Below, piece after piece: positions 12,395 to 24,075 of a DNA stretch of 64,000 nucleotides (the first letter of the stretch is position 1; each line of letters opens with the position of its first letter). The notes beneath the pieces are model-generated. The model saw only the letters and a list, made by a program, of their open reading frames with translations. It was not told the DNA's origin and ran no database searches. Source of the stretch: Pelagomonas calceolata (Eukaryota; Sar; Pelagophyceae; Pelagomonadales; Pelagomonadaceae); assembly GCA_918797485.1 (NCBI GenBank), contig CAKKNE010000003.1, forward strand, positions 3,348,001-3,412,000. The letters are read 5' to 3'. Both the position numbers and the translations under genes were made by a program.

Positions 12395-15300
12395 ATGACC
12401 TCGCCTTTAGAGCAGGCCGATGATGGAGGGGGGTTAACTATATCGTCGATGGTCAAAGAATTCCAAGGGCTCAAAGACAAATTTAAGCGCGAGGACGCTG
12501 ACTCGCGTGAGTTGTCGGTCTATATATATTTTGAGTTATTGTCTCCTTACAGCTTCTCCCTTCTCCGACCTTGAAAAGGCGACGGTACTGCAAGAGTGCC
12601 GTGTTTTTTCAGACTCTAAGGTTGTGACTGAGTCGCCACGCAAGTGTTCTCAGCTTATCACTAAGTTACTGCACATAGTGACTCAGGGTGATGCCATGTC
12701 ATCCTCTGAGGTGACTGAGGTCTTCTTTGGTGTTACTAAGCTTTTCCAATCCAGCGACGCTTCCCTTCGTCGAATGATATATTTCTTCATAAAAGAGGCA
12801 ACGCTCTCTAGTATGTCATTTGCATACTGTTGTTGCCTAGGTGGCCGAAACGTGTAACCCTGACGACATAATTATAGTGACCTCTTCTTTGACTAAGGAC
12901 ATGAATTCAAAGGAAGATTTGTTTCGTGCGAATTCAATCCGTGTACTTGCTAAAATGTGCGTGAGTTATTCTATAATGAGGGATACCAAGTTGGAGTAGG
13001 ATTGATGCTACCATGCTTGGTGCAATTGAAAGGTACATCAAACAGGCTATTGTAGACAGAAATGCGATGGTATCCTCGTCTGCTCTTGTTGCAGGTAAGC
13101 ACTTGCTTCCACTTCCACTTCCAGTAACACGGATATGACCAGGCACACATTTGATACGCGGGTCACCTGATGTTGTCAGGAGATGGGTAAACGAAGTACA
13201 GGAGGCCTTACATTCATCCTCGGATATGGTCCAATTTCATGCACTTTCCCTCTTATATGAGATCAAGCAACATGATCGCCTTGCGATATCTAAACTAGTT
13301 ACGAAGTTGACAAGGGGAACAATTTCAAGTCCCCTGGCAACGTGTCTTTTGATCCGGTACATTACTACCATTGTGCGCGATTCTGGCGGGAATGCCTTGG
13401 CAAGCGCAACAGGCCGCGCTGCATACCAATTTCTGGAGTTATCCCTGCGTCACCGCTCTGAGGCAGTAATTTATGAGGCCGCTAAAGCGCTTTGCAACTT
13501 ACCCGGAATAGAAGAGCGCGATCTCGGCCCGGCTGTGGCTGTCTTGCAGCTTTTCCTGTCTTCCCCAAAGTCCACGCTTCGGCTTGCAGCGATGCGAGCT
13601 CTTTCTAGTGTTGCAATAGCCAAACCATCAGCAGTCATAAAATGTAATGACGACATGGAGTCGCTCATCGCCGATAATAATCGCTCTATTGCAACTTTTG
13701 CAATTACGACTTTATTAAAAACTGGTTCTGAATCATCTGTTGATCGTCTAATGAAACAAATTTCGTCATTTATGAATGAAATAGCAGACGAGTTCAAGAT
13801 TGTTGTCGTCACTGCGATTCGGGAGCTTTGTCTCAAATACCCTTTAAAGCACCGTGTCCTTGTTGGATTTCTTGCCAATTTTCTGCGCGAGGAAGGGGGT
13901 TTTGAATTTAAGAAAGCGATTGTTGACGCCATTATTGCTCTCATGTGCGTAATATCCGAGACCAAAGAGTCGTCGCTTTTTCATCTTTGTGAGTTCATTG
14001 AAGATTGCGAGTTCACTGCGTTGTCGACACAGATTTTGCATCTTGTTGGTATCGTGGGGCCCACAACCGTTGCACCTGCAAGATATATTCGTTTTGTCTA
14101 CAATCGTGTCATACTTGAGAATGCAGCTGTGCGTGCAGCAGCAATTACCACTCTCGCTAAGTTTGCTGCAAGACTCCCAGCATTACAAGCATCTGTGTCC
14201 GTGCTGTTACGTCGTTCACTGCGTGATGAGGACGACGAAGTCCGTGATCGTGCTACAGTCGCTCTAAGATTGCTCGGAGAGAACATTACAAAAGATGCTC
14301 CTGGCGACGGCGAGGCAGAAGGCAGCCAACGGCCCTTCAGGCAAGATGCGTTGGCAGCGGACAGTACAAGAGATCTGCCACTTCAACCAGAAATTCACTT
14401 GCTTCTTGAACCGCTGCCAATGTCTTTTGCACAGCTCTCTGCCGCACTGAAAGAGTTTGAGGTTGCAGGTAGTCGTGAAGATGATGCCCTCGCACTCAGC
14501 CTCACAACTTTGCCTGTAGTCGATTACACGAGGCCGAGCTCTCAATCAGCGGTTTGTATTCGTCGTGTACCTTCAGCATAGTGAATCTGAGTAGGTGCCA
14601 GCTAGTGCATCGCTGTCCTCGTCAAATGACTCCGCTGAGTTGTATAAAATTCCTGAACTTGCTACTTTGGGGCGTGTTCACTCTTCAACCTCTCCTATCC
14701 AACTGACTGAATCGGAGACTGAGTATGTAGTATCTTGCATCAAACATATTATGTCAGAGCATGTTGTGCTTGAGTTTGCAATTACGAACACGATTTCAGA
14801 TCAATTGCTGGTGGATGCATGTCAAAACTGCAGCGTACGGGGTAAGATGTGATAAATATATGCGCTTGTGCCAGGCATTGTTATTGAGCAGGCACCTGAT
14901 TCACCGCAGCATTATGATCATGTGGCCTCTGTGCATGCCCCCATTTTACGCTGCGGTGCCACCGAACGAGCTTGGCTGATACTGCGAGGGAGTCCTGGCT
15001 CAACGTTTGGTGCCCCTGCTCATTTCCTTGCAGAGCTCAAGTTTCGTGTCGTTGAGATTGATCCAGCCACTGGGGAATTCGAGGGGGATGAAGAAGGGTT
15101 TCCGGAGGATTACCCGCTTGAAGATATAGAAATTTCAACTGCTGATTTCGTTGCGAAGGTGAGACAATGATCCAAAGTTATCCGAGTCTTGGGCCCTAGG
15201 CGGATATAAGCAATTTTCGACAAGCCTGGGATTCACTTGAGAAAGATAAAGAAGTGCTTCAAAAGTATTCTCTCCAATTCAAAGACATGGAAGTCGCGAT

Positions 15301-15603
15301 AGATGCTGTGATATCTTGCCTTGGGATGCAGTCATATACGTAGTCTCTGACGTTTTTTTTGCCCTTTTGTTGACACATATTACTATTAAATATATCAGGC
15401 CAGAGGATGGTACGAATGAAATTGATAAAAGCAGGATAGGCATGCCGCATACTCTTCACCTCTCCGGATGTTTTGCAGGGAACCTTGACATACTGGCACG
15501 GGCTCAGCTTCAAGTTGAAGCTAAGTTGGGGTGTATTCTCAAAATCGCTGTGCGCTCACCTCAACTTGAGGTATCTGAGCTAATATCTGATTGCATAAAT
15601 TAA
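12395..15603 (+). CDS. COPG: Coatomer subunit gamma (gamma-COP)
   Basis: About nine exons, with the ATG at 12395. Exons include 12395-12506, 12553-about 12810, 12841-12956, 13000-13094, 13143-about 14552, 14595-about 14840, and three more to the stop at 15601-15603. Spliced sequence matches gamma-COP throughout: PFSDLEKATVLQECRVF, LRRMIYFFIKEA, IIIVTSSLTKDM, IERYIKQAIVD, VVRRWVNEVQEAL, the long HEAT-like trunk, and the appendage (ESETEYVVSCIKHIMSEH, YPLEDIEISTADF, then FAGNLDILARAQL). Gamma-COP is the adaptor-like trunk subunit of the COPI coat that carries cargo from Golgi to ER. One junction near 12811-12840 does not keep reading phase: the gap is only about 30 nt and the frame is off by one. 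Either a base is wrong there or the intron is exceptionally small. Confidence 0.93.
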
Positions 15604-16737
15604 ATGCAGCCTAGATGACATTCGCATTTCTTGAGCCGCAGAGCGGTGTTGAATATGCATACAACTTACCGTGGCTCACCAATGACAAAATAAGTGCCGA
15701 CAAATTGAGTCGCCGGCTGGCTGCTCCGCTGTCTCAGGGAAACGACTCGACAGCTTTTTATCTGAGTCGCTGAGTGGACTGAGATTGTGAACCAGTAAGA
15801 GCTATTAACATTTTAGATGGACGGCCCCCCACACTAAATAAACTGGCACTGCCAGAAGCCCAAAATCAGGGTGACCGGGGGGATCCCAACCCCGAATTTG
15901 CCGTATCTCTATAACAAGATCAAAACGGGCGATCCGAGTCGAAACGATAGTGTTTAGAAATTTCCGTGCCGTTTCGGGAGACCTAACTGGCACCCCATCG
16001 GGCCTACCTAGCTGGCCATAGATTAGAGCCATAAGTACCGTGACCCCCGGCCGGGCTGAGGGCTCCTGGGAGACCAAATTAGCAGCACGCTGGCCCGGGA
16101 CGTGGCCCGGGCAGAGCGAATTTCTAATTTTTCAGTCCAGAAGCTCAACAAACGACTCGGATGGCTAGGGGTCCGTCCCTGTTATTATTGGTACTGTCAC
16201 GGTACTATATTGTTGGTACTGTACAAGCCTCAGGCTCTAGCCTGAGGCCCGGGCTCCCCTCGGATTTGTGACCCGGGCCCGGGCCGGCCACTGCCAGTGA
16301 GCCAAATTGGCTGTGGTTTAAGTTTGCGGTTCTCAAATTAAATTAGACCCAGTGGCACCCTTGACTCGGACGAAATGAGTTAGTTAATGAGTTTGTTTCG
16401 TGCAAAAATTGTGTGTGTGTCTCAACTTGAATTGAGCCATCATGATCATGATCAAATACACCACTGGCTTTTTCAAGTTCACTGGCAAGTTCAGCTTGAA
16501 GATTTCAACTTGAAGGCCGTTCAAGTTCATGTTCATGATTTATGTGATGCCGCAATACTCCGACCCCTACTCATGCTGGCAACACACTCCGTAGCTTTCG
16601 TGCGCCCCGCGCACGCGTCCTATTTAACACCCAACCCCGATCCCTTCTAGCCCTTATTATATGTCACGGTATCTATACGCAGTACCGTTGGTAAGCCCCC
16701 GGCAGCACACCGCTTGGCAAGAAGCCAAGACACGCTA
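15604..16737. repeat. Intergenic word-mosaic region
   Basis: At 16460-16545 about seven copies of TTCAAGTTC-type words in both orientations are interleaved with CACTGGCAAG. At 16200-16300 there are GGTACTGT, GCCTCAGGCT and GGGCCCGGGCC words. No gene is seen. Confidence 0.5.
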
Positions 16738-17600
16738 ATGTCCAATGTCGATCTTGAATCAGCGAAGGGTGCATCGTCCAACGATGACACTCGAGGAAAG
16801 CTCAGTACCATGTTGAAAGCCAGAATCCAGGACCTCAAACCATTTCGCGAGGAACTTCAGTGCCGTAAACACTCTAGCAAAGAGAAATTAGCCGAGAAGA
16901 TACCGGAGGTAATTTTTACGGGCGAACTAGTTCACGGAGAAGGATTTCGAGGCACGCAGCTTGGAGTTGCCTGTAGTTGGCACTTTGTGTGGGATGATCC
17001 ATGGACGCTGCTTGAGGTAACCTATCACAATAATTGTAATTCATGGATCGTACGTCAGGGTAATTTCCGAGGACAAACTCAACTCGCCGCTTCAACCGAT
17101 TGCAATGCGCCTTGGAACCATCCGCTTGATATTCATTTTGCAGCACGGTCACCACTTGGCTGGCCGAAGCTTGTAATGCAGGTGCAAGAACTTGACGAGG
17201 TATGTAATAATACACCAGAGATGTTAGAACCATACAGTTATACTTTAGCACGGATGTTCTCACGTCGCGGGTTATGGGTTTTGTCATCTTCCAGTCACAC
17301 CGGGCTCTTCAGAGCTTACTGTTTGCTGCTGGAGACCGACTGGTTCCGTGCGAGACGAGATATCTGCATATTTCCTGGGAAACACATCAAAACTAACAAG
17401 CTATGATATTATCTCGGCCAAGGCTGCCTGGGCAAACCGTTGTCGTCTCGTAACAATTCCTACTGGAAAGGTAGTTTGAATTCAGCTAGCATACAATCAT
17501 TTGTTTTATTTAATAGGTGATTCTGAACCTGAATGTGATATTGAGGAATTTTGAAGGGAATATCGATATGCTCCAGCACTCGCGTGCGCCTCCTGTATGA
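16738..17600 (+). CDS. B9D2: B9 domain-containing protein 2 (ciliary transition zone)
   Basis: A multi-exon gene. Spliced reading gives VIFTGELVHGEGF, then LLEGNFRGQTQLAAS across a 46-nt intron, HPLDIHFAARSPLGWPKL, then a later exon with GYGFCHLPVTPGSSELTV, CCWRPTGSVRDEISAYFLG and ANRCRLVTIPTGK. The last exon, from 17517, reads VILNLNVILRNFEGNI to the stop at 17598-17600. This order matches B9D2, including the conserved HPID(L/I)HF, YGF and PGxH/TWRP positions. B9D2 works with B9D1 and MKS1 in the gate at the base of cilia. The N-terminal 60 residues before the B9 fold look like an extension. ATG at 16738 is the first in frame. It shows the organism builds a cilium or flagellum at some stage. 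Confidence 0.88.
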
Positions 17601-18240
17601 ATTTGGGTTTTGCAAAGCAGGATAATCTCTCCTGTGACTTGAAGCCAAGCCTGAGGTCCGGGCAATTGGCAATTAGTATCCTATCGGCCCGGGTAGTCTA
17701 CCGTAGTAGCAAGGGCAGCGGTGCAATTATAGGACAGACGTGGACAGTGGCAGGCGGGGCTCCTCAGGCCTAGGTTGCCACTTACCCCAGGGGTTATTAA
17801 CCCCAATCGCGGCCCGGGGTCAGTAACCCGGGTAATTACCCGTTAGGACGGGTTATTAACCCCAGGATCTTATATCTAGAGGGGTAGGGGAGGCCCGGGA
17901 GGGGGCCTGGGCCGCGCCGGGCCACATGACTTGGTACTTGCCTTGGCGCACCTGTACGTATCCAAAAGCTCAACGGGCTGCTTGCGCCCATCCGCTCGTC
18001 CTGAGGGGTCTTTTGCTAATCTCACTAAAAACGGGTTTAGTCGAAACCCGTTATTGAGCGGGTTATTAACCCCGGATCCCCTCCGAGGGGTAATTAAATA
18101 ATTAAATTAATTAATAAATAAATTAAGGAAGACCTAAAAAAAGGAACAAGCCTAAGAGCCTTCTCCCTGCTCGGTCAGGATACCCAACCGGAGCTTCGAA
18201 ATAGCAATAAGATAACGATACAACGGGTTTTCAATCTCCC
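17601..18240. repeat. GGGTTATTAACCCC repeats and LINE 3' tail
   Basis: Four copies of GGTTATTAACCCC or close variants occur between 17787 and 18075, each nearly self-complementary. From about 18095 to 18180 there is an AT-rich ATTTA tail and the words AGGAAGACCTAAAAAAAGG and CTAAGAGCCTTCTCCCT. These recur at 24650 and partly at 57170 and look like the 3' end of the LINE remnant next to it, read on the minus strand. Confidence 0.55.
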
Positions 18241-18243
18241 GGG

Positions 18244-18850
18244 GTGTCCCCCATGACCAGCCGACAGCGGTACTCGTCAGTCAATTGCCGTGCGAGGGGG
18301 CAAAAACCGAGTATAATCTCGCAAGAAATGCCTCCCGTTCTTCCTCAAAGGCCTCGCATCCAAACAACGTGTGTTGGATTGTTTCCGACTCGCGAGATTC
18401 GCAACAAGGGCATTGCGCGTTACGAACAAGCTGCATTCGGCAACTCGAGCTCCGGAGGTCGTGGCAACCCAATCGGAACTTCGTCTTCAATCTCCGCCCT
18501 TCCCGAAGAGACGAGGGGCACGTTCTGAGTAAATATTCCGGCAAGCCGAAACGTTCTTTCTCGGCCCAATTGCTCATGTTATGAAGGGTCGTCATTCAAG
18601 TTCTCTTGAAACCGTCGGCGAGCTCGGATACCCGGCGCGAGGCGACGAATTCATTGACGAACTTTTTCGCTGCCGGTTTTTTTAGAGGCCCGGGCCAAAT
18701 CGCTTCTAACGCAAGATTTTCCGGGAACAAAGCCCCGTTCCTCGACGATCCGCGACCTTTAGAATCATTCATCAGGCCGTCGTATACGCGGCGAACGAGG
18801 AAATCCCGAGGGTCCAACGACAAGATGTTGTTGCGGAATTTCAACGCCGC
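18244..18850 (-). mobile_element. Non-LTR retrotransposon remnant (reverse transcriptase C-terminus)
   Basis: Two minus-strand reading blocks in the same frame, separated by one TGA at about 18596. The downstream block has FRLGCHDLRSSSC, then CPCCESRESETIQHTLFGCE, the zinc-binding tail (C-x2-C...H-x4-C) found after the reverse transcriptase of LINE-type elements. The upstream block (ENLALEAIWPGPLKKPAAK) is consistent with the region before it. The internal stop and the missing catalytic part indicate a dead, 5'-truncated copy. The TGA lies inside a TTCAAG-type word (ATTCAAGTTCTCTTGAAA). Confidence 0.7.
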
Positions 18851-20039
18851 GGCGTTTATACGAGTTGCGACGGACGCGACTATAGGTTAATAACGGGTAA
18901 TTAATTAACTTGAACAGGTAAGTGGCAACCTAGGCCTACAGAGCGGGTAAAAGGTATGGACCCCTTCAGGCTTCGCGCTTGGTGAGGGGGATTTTCATAA
19001 ACTAGGTTCCTGGGGTCTATTCCCACCTTTTGACCAAGGTCCGGGGAGAGACGAAACGGCTAGGATCTTGGAATCATAGGTGCTGACATATTAGTGGGAA
19101 TATTAGTAGGATAGTGAATAGTGTATTGAACCGCCGCCATACCGCCATAGCCGCCATAAACGGAGAAATGTAGGCACACCTCGTATTTTTAGTACTCGGG
19201 ATCTGGAATATCAGGCACAAATTTTTTTTTCCATTCCCTTCCATGAGTAGTCATTTTCCTATAACAACATGGATCTTGCCGATTAAAACCAGCAGAACAT
19301 ACCATACATAGTAGAATTCGATGATTTCCTTTGTCGACTTCGTCTTGACAAATCGCTGCAGCATGTGAAAGTTTTTTCCATGTAAGGCGAGTGCGCCTAC
19401 CGATGTCGTCGAAATGCTGTATGTGACAAGTGCACACCTTCAAATGTGGCAATTTCGCAAGGAGACCAAGCCTCAAAGACTAATGGTCGACGTGCGGGGG
19501 ATATCATCGCACCCAGTAGAGTAGGCCGCTCAACACGATACTCGTTCTTGGCCTGAGCCACAAATGATTGAGACCCATAGAGAATATGCTTGCCGGGTCG
19601 TTTCCATATTGCCCGTATGCTACGTGTGGAACTATGAGATCGGACACTACGGTCACGTAATCTTCGACCTATGCCGTCGTTTAACCGGCGCATGTAAATC
19701 ACGATCAACCATGCGTGATGTTCGCCAGTGGTGGTGAATGCGGTGCTTTTCCTCATCGTCCATTGTGTTTTTTTAAGGTACCGTAGGTACCCCCCTAGGG
19801 CGCAGTACGATTTCGAGAGATGCGCGCTTTGTGTTTTGAGGCGTATCTGGGTATTCTACCCCCTCATGTAGCTGCGCTAACCCTAATTAAACTGAATTTT
19901 CAAGACGGCATCGACACCAGGCGCCGCGCTGGCAGTGTTCATCCTCGATTTCAAGTTCACTGGCCGCAGGCTTGACTCGGATGCAAGTGCTGCCCTTCAT
20001 GAGATTCGGTCCAATACATGAGGTTCAAAAGAAAATGCG
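18851..20039. other. Intergenic; unrecognised minus-strand open frames
   Basis: Two overlapping minus-strand frames (19756-19397 and 19476-19189) are rich in Cys, His and Arg (KVCTCHIQHFDD, HRILLCMVCSAGF). They could be the worn end of a DNA-transposon gene, but I do not recognise a family. A GGTACCGTAGGTACC word lies at about 19777-19791. Confidence 0.3.
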
Positions 20040-20620
20040 TCATATGATGCAAATTCGATGCTCTGGCGGAGCTGATGCGAAAACCTGCATTCAAGGCACA
20101 GGTGGATACTTTTACAGCAAATGCTGAGGTGGTCGATCAACTTGAAGTAAGTAAGCAAGCACGGTGTTTCCGCTTTCTTAGGAAGCGAACCGCAGCCACT
20201 AACATCGCCCGCTAGTGCTAGTGACGTAAAAGCTCATGCAGCTAGAGCCAAAGTAGACTTCAAGTTCAAGTTGGAGTACAAAAAGTACAGTGCAGAATTC
20301 TCAGGCTCTGGTCAACAGCCCTACAATCACTGGTGAACGCTGCTAGGGATCCTTCACGTCTTGCTGATGCCGTGGCCGATCTCAAAGACCCTGAGATGAT
20401 AAAAAGTGCAAGGGAAATGATGGCTCAGGCTGAGCCGGCATTTCAGGTTGAGATGCAACGGATGATGGAACAGCCTGAAATGCGCAAAGTCGTGGAGGCG
20501 TCACGTTCCTTCGTGAGATGGCAGATATGAATGCCAGGGCCGGGAACTTGACCCAACCAATCTACTTGACGCGGAAACCTTACTATAATCCGATGTTTCT
20601 CTCAACGTAGAACTGAATCG
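20040..20620 (+). pseudogene. STI1-like repeat protein fragment
   Basis: Two blocks read as STI1-type helical repeats. The first is ALAELMRKPAFKAQVDTFTA ending at a GTAAGTAAG donor near 20146. The second runs from about 20311 to 20529: ALQSLVNAARDPSRLADAV, then DPEMIKSAREMMAQ and MQRMMEQPEMRKVVEAS. STI1 repeats occur in co-chaperones such as Hop/Hip and plastid Tic40. A stop codon lies directly upstream in frame, no start is visible, and after the last block the frame must shift to stay open. I read it as a decayed fragment or a gene with poorly resolved exons. Confidence 0.45.
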
Positions 20621-21084
20621 TCCGCCCCAAGATTAGATTCAGAAGCACACGAGGACGACAGCACATGAGGACGAGATTAGGGGTTCTTATGATCCTGCAC
20701 CTCCGCCTAGCCTACTTGAGGACAACTCGGACCTAAAACTAGGCTACTTGATATATTTGAACAGGCCGTCGACTTTGCTGTGCAAAGCGTTAAACTTTGC
20801 CGAAGCAAAGCGTAATGACGTTCCGTCAGCACGTTGCGCCGCGAGAAATTCAACGTTCCGTTTGGCGAATCGAATGCTCCTCTGAACAAGCGGCGGCAGC
20901 ACAATTAGATTCCCATGGAATTCTTCAAGTTGCAGCTTGAAACAACTCTACTGGCAGCCAGGTGTCTTTGCGATGCCGCCTCAATGAAGTGAATAGAATC
21001 AAGTCCATTTCATTGGGCATCAACAATTTTCAGCAAGCAGGGGGACTTTGATTTCATCATTGGGGTTTCGACGTGAGTGCGGTC
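20621..21084. other. Intergenic, no gene recognised
   Basis: This stretch contains CTTCAAGTTGCAGCTTGAA near 20923 and otherwise unremarkable sequence. Confidence 0.35.
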
Positions 21085-24075
21085 CTAGCTCGTTCCTTCG
21101 CTTTGGCTGGGCCACCACGCAGGCAGGTACGAGGTGTAATTAAGAGGACAGGACTGCGCAACATCTGCCAGAAGACAAGAATATCGGACCTTTTGAATAG
21201 AGCGCCATGCAGAAAAATCACCAATATGGATATATGTGTTTAAAATAGGACTCCAGTTGTGCAGCAAGATTCTATTGGAGTCATCCTCCGCGGGAGCAGG
21301 TTGACAGGTACCGTATTGTCCCATGTCGTGATCGAAATTGGCGCTGCTAGGATGAGAATTTGTTAAGAATAGACATGCCTTTCCGTGATTCTCATCATAA
21401 GTGAATGTTCGGGCGTTCAGAGTCCCGAGTACGTTGCGATGCTCAGGCTGCTGTTCAGGCTGATGCTCAGGGGACATGTTACCATCATCTATGCAATCTC
21501 TGAGCCCACCCACAGAGGTAGAAAACAAGTCTTGCTCTACCTGTGATTCTCCGTCAGCGCGGTGAGATGCAAATATATTCAATAGACCAATGCGATTCTT
21601 GTAGCTTGCGAAATGATTTTTCACTTGCGTGCCTACCTTCATAGGATTAAGATCTAGTCTAATTTTTTGTTTCGTTTGGCCTACGAGATGTCGAAATGCA
21701 GACTTTCCATTCGAGTTAGGGAGAGGCCTGAGCTCGACCACCGTCGCCGATTGGAGTCTTCTTGTCCTGGCTACACGCACGACTGAAATATTGGTTTTAG
21801 TATTCAAGGGTCTTGGTAATAATTTATCTCCACTTATTATTAGCTTGATGCCTGATCGAGAATACACCCGACTACTTCTCGGCACCAATTGGCACTCTTC
21901 AGGAGCTTCCGACGGCTGAACTTTATTCTCGTCGCAATTTCCTAATGCTTCGGGAGTGGTCTGAGTTTCAACAAATTTGCCATTGAAGACGACTGGTGTG
22001 TACATGGGCGAACAGTATTGCCTCGGTGCAGAGAAAAGTTCGCTAGGTGATGCTTCAAATCTATCATCAGTGTGAGTGCTGGCACAACGCCCTATAAGCG
22101 TGGTCTTTAGATTGCCCTCGGCAATCTGCTTGTGCGCCAAGGCGTGTAGACTTGCATGTTGTTCTAAAGTTGTACACGTCTCAAGCCCTCCCCAACTGGA
22201 ACGACCATTGGCAGTTCGCTCTTGTTGAGGTTTGGGTGTTGGTCGGCCTCCAATCACATGCTTTCCAATGGGTTGAATGGAGAGATGATCGGCCGGCAGG
22301 CGGAAGCAGACAAGATTGCGCTGAAGGTCATATTGTAACTCACCGCCAAAAACTTGCACAGCCTTGGCTGTAACATCCCAGCAGATTCGAACGCCACGAC
22401 GCCTTTGCTGATGCTCACGAAGCAGTGCTTTGTAATTTATAGCATACTTGGTGTCGTAGTAAAGCCGGGCACAGTCACACGCACGCTTGTGCATGAAGAA
22501 AGCGGCAATTTTTCCAAAGCTCTTGGGATACTGCAGAAATTTATCAACAAATATGCATTTCTCCAAGTCAGACCATTGGCGGCTCTGCGAAGAAGTAACT
22601 TCTTCAGCAAGTGGATCGGATATGTGACGGCAACTCAAGGCTGATTCGCGGAGGCGCGTGTCTTCTTGCACAACAACAGATATTGGGAGCGGAAGTGGTA
22701 GGTCGCTTTCATTAATCGAGCCACGCTCAAAACGCGCCTCCTTAGCAGAGGATGCTAAAATTTCAGACATTACACGTTCATGCTCTGAGGTTTCCTCACG
22801 TAGTGCTTTGCGAGCTCTTGTCGGTGCTCCAAGGCTGCCCGCTTCATCACTTTCTACACATGTTATTGTGTGGCCAGAAGCAGTCGACCGCAAAGAGTCG
22901 AGAGAAAAAAGGGATGAGCACGACTCCCCCCTGTGTCTAAACGTACGTTCGTTACGTTTTGTACCTTCAGGTTGGCGGGGAGGGCAAAGAGAAGTATGCC
23001 CCCTTTGATACTCGCGCGCACACAAATTTGCGCGCCATCTTGTCTCTGCATCCTTGTAGTCATTGGCTTGTTGATCCAGGTAGAAGCAGAGCCTTCGCGC
23101 ACGTTTGTGTGCGGCTGCATGTAGAGCTGGGATGAGGGCGGCGTGACTCATTTCATTGGCATGCCAAAGAGGAGACTCGTGAGGCGTTCGGTAAAGGTGT
23201 TTTGGCTCCTGAGTATTCGAAGTAAGAATCCGTTTTTCTCTCACAATTTGCTTCAGGTCATGCACGACTGTTGGAGGAACACGTGAGCAATTTCCGTTGC
23301 TACAAGTAAGTTTGCTCTGCGAGGGGCCAAGAAACGGTTCAGTTTCGTCGGACATCATGCATCCAGGTGCCCTGCGCCAGAGATCCTGCATGTTAAAGAA
23401 AGCCTCCTGGATTAAGGCGTCGAGGCGGCCAAGGCCGTGCTCCAGCGGCATGGTATTGAGATCAACATCAATCATTTGGCTGAGAGCTATGCGCAGTTCC
23501 GCATCTTCTTTTTCGCGATCAGACCGCAGCTTTGCTACACGGCCTGTAAATTGCTGCTTGCCTGTGGCATGAGCAAAGCCGTATGCCGTCAGGTAGGAAT
23601 TGTCAGCAGGCGTTGATGGCGTTGGGAGGCAGTCCATTAGGATGGCTACGGTACTAGTCTCCTCTTGGCTCTTGACTGGTATTAATGTCATGCCGTGAGC
23701 GTTATTGGGGACATTAGTGTTTGTCTCAGTTGTCATAGTTACTTGTTCATGAGCTTGCAGGTTGTATGAGGGAACCTTGGGAGGGCGGTCAGTTCCCCCA
23801 TGAGGTCCACCCAGTGGTGCGTTCCATGTTTGCCGGCGGGCGGCACATTGCTGGTCTGTCCGCCGAATAAATGCAGAAGGTGTTTTTCCTTTAAGGAAGG
23901 CAGTCTGCGATTGCCATGCCTTGTTCGGAGACCCAGCAAGGGAGCCCTTGATTCCACCGGTGGACTGATGCCAGGACACGCTCCCTCCTGAAACATTAGG
24001 CGTAGGACGGATTTGACCCACATTGTTTACATTTTTTCGAGGTTGACCAGGGCCATTTTCTTCCCGCTGCCGCAT
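21085..24075 (-). CDS. NCoR/SMRT-type SANT domain corepressor-like protein
   Basis: An open frame of 996 aa from the first ATG at 24075. Residues about 495-560 form a SANT domain of the nuclear-corepressor kind: SDLEKCIFVDKFLQYPKSFG, KIAAFFMHKRACDCARLYYD, then KYAINYKALLREHQQRRRG. In that family this domain recruits and activates histone deacetylases or reads histone tails. Upstream, AETRWRANLCAREYQRG and neighbouring helices resemble the conserved region before the first SANT of NCoR. The N- and C-terminal thirds are low-complexity, Gln/Arg/Ser-rich and unrecognised. Only one SANT is visible; animal NCoR has two. Probable nuclear transcriptional corepressor, function inferred from the domain. 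An upstream exon cannot be excluded. Confidence 0.7.
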   Translation of the reverse strand: MRQREENGPGQPRKNVNNVGQIRPTPNVSGGSVSWHQSTGGIKGSLAGSPNKAWQSQTAFLKGKTPSAFIRRTDQQCAARRQTWNAPLGGPHGGTDRPPKVPSYNLQAHEQVTMTTETNTNVPNNAHGMTLIPVKSQEETSTVAILMDCLPTPSTPADNSYLTAYGFAHATGKQQFTGRVAKLRSDREKEDAELRIALSQMIDVDLNTMPLEHGLGRLDALIQEAFFNMQDLWRRAPGCMMSDETEPFLGPSQSKLTCSNGNCSRVPPTVVHDLKQIVREKRILTSNTQEPKHLYRTPHESPLWHANEMSHAALIPALHAAAHKRARRLCFYLDQQANDYKDAETRWRANLCAREYQRGHTSLCPPRQPEGTKRNERTFRHRGESCSSLFSLDSLRSTASGHTITCVESDEAGSLGAPTRARKALREETSEHERVMSEILASSAKEARFERGSINESDLPLPLPISVVVQEDTRLRESALSCRHISDPLAEEVTSSQSRQWSDLEKCIFVDKFLQYPKSFGKIAAFFMHKRACDCARLYYDTKYAINYKALLREHQQRRRGVRICWDVTAKAVQVFGGELQYDLQRNLVCFRLPADHLSIQPIGKHVIGGRPTPKPQQERTANGRSSWGGLETCTTLEQHASLHALAHKQIAEGNLKTTLIGRCASTHTDDRFEASPSELFSAPRQYCSPMYTPVVFNGKFVETQTTPEALGNCDENKVQPSEAPEECQLVPRSSRVYSRSGIKLIISGDKLLPRPLNTKTNISVVRVARTRRLQSATVVELRPLPNSNGKSAFRHLVGQTKQKIRLDLNPMKVGTQVKNHFASYKNRIGLLNIFASHRADGESQVEQDLFSTSVGGLRDCIDDGNMSPEHQPEQQPEHRNVLGTLNARTFTYDENHGKACLFLTNSHPSSANFDHDMGQYGTCQPAPAEDDSNRILLHNWSPILNTYIHIGDFSAWRSIQKVRYSCLLADVAQSCPLNYTSYLPAWWPSQSEGTS

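Noticed and set aside
18596-18598. In-frame TGA in the LINE remnant as recoding or readthrough
   Set aside because: The copy is truncated and lacks its catalytic domain, so ordinary decay explains the stop.
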